This document shows, one piece after another, positions 59,207 through 64,000 of a DNA stretch of 64,000 nucleotides. Position 1 is the first letter of the stretch, and every line of letters starts with the position of its first letter. This DNA comes from Kiritimatiellia bacterium (GTDB lineage: Bacteria; Verrucomicrobiota; Kiritimatiellia; RFP12; UBA1067): the NCBI GenBank assembly GCA_017406465.1, contig JAFQYM010000002.1, positions 59,992-123,991 on the forward strand, given 5' to 3'. Under the pieces are notes generated by a model. That model was not told where the DNA came from. It was given only the letters and a program-made list of their open reading frames with translations, and searched no databases. The position numbers and the translations under genes were made by a program.

Positions 59207-59908
59207 CTACATAAGTCTGGCGACAAGGGCGACAAGTGCCGTGTCAGTGCGCAGTATGCGCGAGCCAAGCGAATAGCGAGAAAAACCGCGCGATTCCAGA
59301 AGCTCTATCTCGTCGTCGGTCCAGCCGCCCTCGGGCCCTACGGCGAGGAGAAGCCGCCCTTCCCGCCGTGCGGGCGCACCTGGCGCGCCGCCTGGATGTC
59401 CGACGATCCTGTTCGCCGTCGGGAAAAGAGCGTCAAGCTCGTCAGCGACGAAACGCCTAAAGTTCCTGCGCGTCTCGAGCCGCGGCATGATGCTCGTGCC
59501 CGCCTGCATAAGCCCGTCCACGAAAAGCGGTCTGAAGTTCTTCTCCTTGAGAAGCGTCGCGCCCCAGAAATCCTTCTCGACTTTCTTCGCGCCGACGAGG
59601 ACGATTGTGCCGACACCAAGCGCCGCGAGTTGCGGAAGAAGGCGCTTCATCACGCGCGGGCGCGGCGGCGCAAGCACGAGGTCGCACCACGGTCGCAGCG
59701 ATTCTTCCGTGTGAGACACGCGAAGGGCGACGGTCGGACCATTGATGGAAATAATCTCTCCGGCACCGACCTTGCCGTCAAGCTCACCGGTCTTAAGCGT
59801 CTGTCCGATCTCTCCGTGGAGCACGGAAAGAATGTGCTCTGCCCTCGCGTCGGAGCACATAGCAATGCCATCCGCGATTTCGGAACTCTCGAAAAGGATG
59901 CGGTTCAT
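59207..59908 (-). CDS. rsmE: 16S rRNA m3U1498 methyltransferase
   Basis: SPOUT-fold enzyme that methylates N3 of U1498 in 16S rRNA. The C-terminal knot has LAVGPEGGWTDDEIELLESRGF and LGSRILRTDTALV, both diagnostic. The N-terminal PUA-like domain starts MNRILFESSEI; I place the start at 59908, 12 bases downstream of the oxidoreductase stop. 233 residues. It seems to be a passenger at the end of the glycan-degradation operon. Confidence 0.95.
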   Translation of the reverse strand: MNRILFESSEIADGIAMCSDARAEHILSVLHGEIGQTLKTGELDGKVGAGEIISINGPTVALRVSHTEESLRPWCDLVLAPPRPRVMKRLLPQLAALGVGTIVLVGAKKVEKDFWGATLLKEKNFRPLFVDGLMQAGTSIMPRLETRRNFRRFVADELDALFPTANRIVGHPGGAPGAPARREGRLLLAVGPEGGWTDDEIELLESRGFSRYSLGSRILRTDTALVALVARLM

Positions 59909-59919
59909 TCCGTCTTGGA

Positions 59920-61299
59920 TCAGACGCGGTAGTATTCTTCCCAACCCTCGCGCGGCGCGGGCCCCTTGAGGAGAATGCTCACCTCGGCGTCTCCGACGGC
60001 CTTCTTCTCGACAGGGTCGAACTTGAAGCCGCGATTGAGGCGCTGCGCGATTACTCCAAGACAGAAGATCTCGGAAAGAGGCGCGGAAATGCGGAACGGA
60101 CTCCTCGGTTCCTCCTCACCCTTCACGGCGAGAAGGAAGTTGCGCCAGTGGTCGCTCCCCGCCTTCTCGAACGCCGGCACCCCTTCGCCCTGAGCGCCTA
60201 CTCGCACGAGCGTGGACGAATGGGAAAGCCCTTGCCAAACAGTGCCGTCGGCGAGGTATATCTCCTTGCCCGGCTTGAGGGGCGGATCGACAAGTCCGTC
60301 GTTCGCCGTCGACGCAGGGAAAAGCCCCTTGTTGTCGGCATAGCGGAAGCCCTCGGGGAGCGGCGGTTTGTTGTCGAGTCCCTCGTACCATTCGAGCGTC
60401 ACGCCGTCGAACTTCATGGTGAGCGTATCCTGAATCGGAAACACGAACGGATTCCAGCCGGTGACATTCGATATCGACACCTCCGTGGGAAGCGCCCCCC
60501 TGAGCGTGAAGCGATGGACACAGTCGAGAATGTGCGCGCCCCAGTCGCCCATGCAACCGTTGCCATAGTCGTACCAGCAGCGCCACTCGCCGTACGCGAG
60601 ATCCTTGGAGAACTCGTGCCAGGGCGCGGCGTTGCACCACACCTCCCAATCGAGCGTATCGGGCATCATCTCACCCCTCGGGTACGATGCCGTCTTGCCG
60701 CCCCACTTGTGCCAGCGGCGCTGCATGTTCATGTGCGAGACGACCTTCGTCACGTTCTTGATTATGCCGTTCTGCACATAGTCGCGGTACTGGTAGAAGT
60801 TGTTGCCGCTGTGCCCCTGGTTGCCCATCTGGCAAACGACGCCGTACTTCTCCTCCGCTGCCATGAGAAGCTCGCATTCGAGGAACGAGTGGGCGAGCGG
60901 CTTTTCGACATAGACGGCCTTCCCGAGACGCATCGCGTGCATCGCCGCGCAGAAGTGGGAGTGGTCTGGGATGCCTATGAGAACCGCGTCGATCTTGTCC
61001 GCCATCTTGTCGAACATCCTGCGGAAGTCCTGGAAGCGCGGCAAGTCCGGAAAGCGCTCAAGCGCCTCTTCCGTGTGGGGAGCCCCGATATCGGTGTCGC
61101 AGAGCGCGACGACTTCGCAAATGTCGCCGTTGCCAACGAGCTTTTTCAGGTCAAACCACGCCTGCGCCCCGCAGCCGATTGCCGCGAGCCGCACCTTTTC
61201 ATTCGCAACATACGCCTTGGACGAAAAGCAGCCGGGCAGAAGCGGATACGCGCCTGCTGCGAGCATCGCGGACAGGAAGCCGCGTCTATTCATGTTCAT
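59920..61299 (-). CDS. Gfo/Idh/MocA-family oxidoreductase, Tat-exported
   Basis: NAD(P)-dependent sugar oxidoreductase family. The N-terminus MNMNRRGFLSAML is a Tat signal, with LPGC as possible lipobox near residue 24. The Rossmann part has LAAIGCGAQAWFDLK and the catalytic EKPL (Lys in AVYVEKPLAHS), then GNQGHSGNNFYQY and WGAHILDCVHRF. Such exported members act on glycosides of host or plant polymers in PVC and Bacteroidota. Start at 61299; an ATG at 61293 also fits. It follows the FAD enzyme closely. Confidence 0.9.
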   Translation of the reverse strand: MNMNRRGFLSAMLAAGAYPLLPGCFSSKAYVANEKVRLAAIGCGAQAWFDLKKLVGNGDICEVVALCDTDIGAPHTEEALERFPDLPRFQDFRRMFDKMADKIDAVLIGIPDHSHFCAAMHAMRLGKAVYVEKPLAHSFLECELLMAAEEKYGVVCQMGNQGHSGNNFYQYRDYVQNGIIKNVTKVVSHMNMQRRWHKWGGKTASYPRGEMMPDTLDWEVWCNAAPWHEFSKDLAYGEWRCWYDYGNGCMGDWGAHILDCVHRFTLRGALPTEVSISNVTGWNPFVFPIQDTLTMKFDGVTLEWYEGLDNKPPLPEGFRYADNKGLFPASTANDGLVDPPLKPGKEIYLADGTVWQGLSHSSTLVRVGAQGEGVPAFEKAGSDHWRNFLLAVKGEEEPRSPFRISAPLSEIFCLGVIAQRLNRGFKFDPVEKKAVGDAEVSILLKGPAPREGWEEYYRV

Positions 61300-61313
61300 C
61301 TTGTTTTCCCCTT

Positions 61314-62999
61314 TCAATTTTCCGATTTCAAAACCTGGCCTTCCGCGACGAGAACATTCCTGAGCTTCTCGTAGGGAAGATCCTGCACGGCACAGCCCGC
61401 GTCGAGAGAAAGCGCGGCCGCCGCGCCTGCGACCTGCCCAAGCGCGAAGAACACCGGCTCCATGCGGATCGACCCGAACGCCATGTGAGAGGCGGAGACG
61501 CAGACTGGGACGAAGAGGTTCTCGCAGTCGCCCTTCTTCGGGATAATCACGCCGTAGTCGAGCGGATAGGGCTTGCCGCCAGCGCGCCAGTCCTCGATGT
61601 TGCCCTCGTTATGGACAAAGCCGTCCTTGCCGACATAGCGGCGGACATGGTGCGAGTCCATACCATAGGCGGCCATCGCGACGGGGCGCGAAGTCGTGCG
61701 CTCCCGAAGGACGTCGTGCTCGGTAGCGACATAGTCGCCGACCATGCGACGCGCCTCGCGGACATAGAGCTGCGACTGCCAGCCGTGGCCGAGGCCGTCG
61801 GCGAACTCGTCCTTGCACGTGCCCCACTGTGCGACGCGGCTCCTGATCGGCTCGGGAACACGCGGATTGTTGGCGAGAGTCCACACAAGCCCCATCTGGT
61901 AGTCGAGATGCGCCTTGAGAATCTTCTCGCGCTCCTTGTAGGACGCCTCAGGCCAGGCGTGGTTCTGCCCGATGAAGTCCGTCGAAAAGCCGCTGCGGTT
62001 GTTCGTGTCCGTCTTGCGGTTGGGCATGCGGGAGTTGATCCACGGCATAAACTCCCAGAACTTCGCGGCCTTCTTGACGAACGTTTCGGGGTCGATCGCC
62101 TCAAGGTTGCGGAGAAGAAGCTCGTAGTTCTGCGGATTGTATCCCTCGGGCTTCACAAAAGGAATACGGTTCGAGGGATCGTCGGTAAGGCACATGCGGA
62201 AGCAGTACGCCTGGACGCGACCGTCACCCGTGCCGTCAGGCTCGTCCGTGTCCGGTTCGACATATGGCAGAAGTCCCGAGCTCGGATCGCCCGGCTTCAC
62301 GTACGGCGAAACGCCCTTGTTGAACTGGTGGTTCTTGGAAAGCGCCCTTTCGATGCCGCTGATCGTCTCGCCGTAGGCCGAGTTTGCCTCGCGCCCGATC
62401 GTGTAGCTCACGCCGGCCGCCGCCATGAGATCGCCCTCGTACGTCGCGTCGACGAACATCTTGCCGCGGAAAGTCTTTCCGGAAAGCGTCTTGATCGCGA
62501 CGATGCGCGAGCCATTGCGGACGACGCCACCGGGCTTCCTGTCGAGGAATTCGCCGCGGACGATTTCGAGCTTGTTATCGCGCTCCCAGCGCTCGAGAAT
62601 CGCAAGCGCCGCGGAGGGCTCGAAGGTCCACATGGAGTCCTCGCCGAACGAGCCGGCACACTGGCCGTCGGGAATGTAGTCGGAGCGCTTTTCGTACTTC
62701 CAGTGCGAGTCGACCTTGTACCAGTCGGCTACGTCACGGTAGAACTGGAGCGCAAGCCCGCCGAACGCGGACTTGTTGCCGATGTCGGTCTGTCCCAGGC
62801 CTCCCGTCGTGAGACCGCCGATGCGCGTCTCGGGGCAGACGATCACTGCCGTACGCCCGAGGCGCTGCGCCTCAATCGCCGCGGTAAGCGCGGCGGGAGA
62901 GGAACCGTAGATCACGAGATCGCGCTCTGCAGGCGCGGAATCGCGCACGCACCCCGACAGAATTGTCGCGGCGCATGCGGCGGAAAGCCAGAACTTCAT
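61314..62999 (-). CDS. FAD-dependent oxidoreductase lipoprotein
   Basis: A 561-residue protein with lipoprotein signal (LSGC, Cys17) and a FAD fold: DLVIYGSSPAALTAAIEAQRLGRTAVIVCPETRIGGLTTGGLGQTDIG and MFVDATYEGDLMAAAGVSYTIGRE match the FAD_oxidored family (PF12831, sometimes called xanthan lyase-associated). Members stand next to glycoside hydrolases and probably oxidise a sugar group in the periplasm. GGGGG precedes the ATG. It lies between GH2 and Gfo/Idh genes in the same direction. Confidence 0.9.
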   Translation of the reverse strand: MKFWLSAACAATILSGCVRDSAPAERDLVIYGSSPAALTAAIEAQRLGRTAVIVCPETRIGGLTTGGLGQTDIGNKSAFGGLALQFYRDVADWYKVDSHWKYEKRSDYIPDGQCAGSFGEDSMWTFEPSAALAILERWERDNKLEIVRGEFLDRKPGGVVRNGSRIVAIKTLSGKTFRGKMFVDATYEGDLMAAAGVSYTIGREANSAYGETISGIERALSKNHQFNKGVSPYVKPGDPSSGLLPYVEPDTDEPDGTGDGRVQAYCFRMCLTDDPSNRIPFVKPEGYNPQNYELLLRNLEAIDPETFVKKAAKFWEFMPWINSRMPNRKTDTNNRSGFSTDFIGQNHAWPEASYKEREKILKAHLDYQMGLVWTLANNPRVPEPIRSRVAQWGTCKDEFADGLGHGWQSQLYVREARRMVGDYVATEHDVLRERTTSRPVAMAAYGMDSHHVRRYVGKDGFVHNEGNIEDWRAGGKPYPLDYGVIIPKKGDCENLFVPVCVSASHMAFGSIRMEPVFFALGQVAGAAAALSLDAGCAVQDLPYEKLRNVLVAEGQVLKSEN

Positions 63000-63014
63000 G
63001 ATTTAATAACCCCC

Positions 63015-64000
63015 TTACAGACCTTCAACGATGAACGAGACTCCGTATTCGCCCTTGCCGATCATGTCGTCGCCATGAGGACGCGCACCCCAGCTGTCGT
63101 CTCCGCCGACGCCCATCTGGACAGCGTCGACGTTGACGGTGATCTCGCCCTCGTCGGTGAGATTCCACTGGTGCTTGGCCTTCTCGAGCGAAGCCTGCGA
63201 ATACGGCCACGCGTTGAAGCCGACTGGCGCGCTGAGCGCGGTGACCTTGATGGTCTTGCCATTGCCGTCGGAGAACTCGATCCAGCGGCAGCCGGTGCGG
63301 TAGCCCTGCTCGCCGGGCTCGACGTAGTTGTCGGGATTGAGGCGGCGCTCGGGATAGTCGATCTTGCCGTCTTCGCCGGCGAGACCTCTGACGAGACCGA
63401 CCGACGCCTTCCACACGTCAAGCAGGACGGCGGTACGACGGTCGCTGTAGTTCTCCCACGGTCCCATACCATACCATTCCACATTCCTGAACTCCTTCGG
63501 AATCTTGAACGTGACGCCAATGCGCGGGACAGGCGGAAGCTTCTCGCCGACAGTCACCTTGAGGTCGACGAGATACTTGCCCTCGCCGAGCTTGTGGACT
63601 TTGAGCTTGGCCGCGCAGCCCTCGGGCGGAGTCTGCGTTTCTGTCGCCTGCTTCCACGCCTTGCAGTTGGCCGGCATGTTCCAGCCGCGGTCGTTGTCGG
63701 TGGGCGCACGCCAGAAGTTGAGCTTGAAGAGCTTCGCTGCCGCATAGTCCTGCAATACCTTCGCCTCAGGCGCCGCGACGGGAACGAAGGGCTTGGCGAA
63801 ATGGTCTATCGCCACGACATCCGGGTGGCCGTCCTTGTCGAGGTCGAAGTCGCCGCGCACGAAGAGAAACACGATTACGTCGCCGTCGGGTGCGTCGATC
63901 TTGAACTCCTTGACGGTGTCGGGCTCGAAGCCCTTGGCGTCGATAACCCCGTCCTTGACGATCTTGCCGTCCTTCGTGACGACCCAGTGGGCATTCAGGT
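63015..64000 (-). CDS. Glycoside hydrolase family 2 (beta-galactosidase), C-terminal part
   Basis: The frame is open to the right edge, so only the last 327 residues are seen. FKLNFWRAPTDNDRGWNMPANCKAW and NVEWYGMGPWENYSDRRTA, followed by GYRTGCRWIEF and ending with ITVNVDAVQMGVGGDDSWG, are the Bgal_small_N domain of LacZ-type enzymes. The catalytic barrel and signal peptide lie beyond the window. It is the first visible gene of the cluster with the FAD and Gfo/Idh enzymes, which suggests that galactosides or similar are broken down and oxidised. Confidence 0.93.
   Translation of the reverse strand, partial: LNAHWVVTKDGKIVKDGVIDAKGFEPDTVKEFKIDAPDGDVIVFLFVRGDFDLDKDGHPDVVAIDHFAKPFVPVAAPEAKVLQDYAAAKLFKLNFWRAPTDNDRGWNMPANCKAWKQATETQTPPEGCAAKLKVHKLGEGKYLVDLKVTVGEKLPPVPRIGVTFKIPKEFRNVEWYGMGPWENYSDRRTAVLLDVWKASVGLVRGLAGEDGKIDYPERRLNPDNYVEPGEQGYRTGCRWIEFSDGNGKTIKVTALSAPVGFNAWPYSQASLEKAKHQWNLTDEGEITVNVDAVQMGVGGDDSWGARPHGDDMIGKGEYGVSFIVEGL

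Noticed and set aside
56993..59932. Plus-strand open frame of 979 codons across the CsgG, TMEM43 and rsmE genes
   Set aside because: It is antisense to genes with clear families and translates to Arg/Leu/Asp/Val-rich low-similarity sequence, the usual result of high GC at third positions.

Overview
The window looks like part of the chromosome of a GC-rich, Gram-negative bacterium. The outer-membrane machinery (Wza-like exporter, beta-barrel, YdbH-type bridge, CsgG-like protein) supports this. The many Tat or lipoprotein carbohydrate enzymes, a GGGtGRT protein with its Fe-S partner, four-fold LamG-like repeats and text-like repeats inserted in frame in genes fit a Kiritimatiellota/Verrucomicrobiota (PVC) bacterium, perhaps from a gut. 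That placement is inference from remembered family distributions; no search was run.

Layout. 1-1.5 kb: rpsL-rpsG and the start of a secreted protein, with no fusA or tuf. 1.5-13.2 kb: a defence island of lower GC, holding a type I restriction-modification operon (hsdM-hsdS-hsdR) and a six-gene operon headed by an AAA ATPase and a subtilisin-like protease (IetAS-like) followed by four small or membrane proteins. HsdR carries a C-terminal LexA/UmuD-type S24 self-cleavage module, and a small ORF with a 12-C tract lies between the hsd promoter and hsdM. 13.1-20.3 kb: DEAD-box helicase, rplM-rpsI, der, a glycosyltransferase and a Phd/ParE-type toxin-antitoxin pair with a palindromic operator. 20.5-29.5 kb: a carbohydrate locus, with a coupled operon (LamG-repeat secreted protein, GH5, Tat-exported metallophosphatase/EEP fusion) divergent from a XylR/AraC-type regulator and an MFS transporter.

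29.6-41.4 kb: corA, pheS, a reduced moxR-DUF58-DUF4381 operon, dnaG, pgi, and a plus-strand ruvB-ydbH-(ynbE/ydbL fusion) operon. 41.4-52.0 kb: a minus-strand exopolysaccharide operon (Wza-like exporter, secreted protein, outer-membrane barrel, polymerase, Wzc-like kinase, rmlB) running on into guaA, argC and a PHP phosphatase. 52.0-55.1 kb: AMP-ligase, 2-hydroxyacid dehydrogenase and tsaE. 55.2-59.1 kb: GGGtGRT/Fe-S scaffold pair, CsgG-like and TMEM43-like proteins. 59.2-64 kb: rsmE and a glycan-degradation cluster of a Tat Gfo/Idh oxidoreductase, a FAD lipoprotein and a GH2 beta-galactosidase cut by the window end.

Sequence-wide themes: promoters of the form TGGTATAAT, several so close to the start codon that the mRNA should be leaderless; four-base ATGA/GTGA overlaps that couple operon genes; and interspersed repeats, including a hairpin element at gene 3' ends whose two full copies differ by compensating base pairs. 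I saw no tRNA, rRNA, CRISPR array or insertion sequence.
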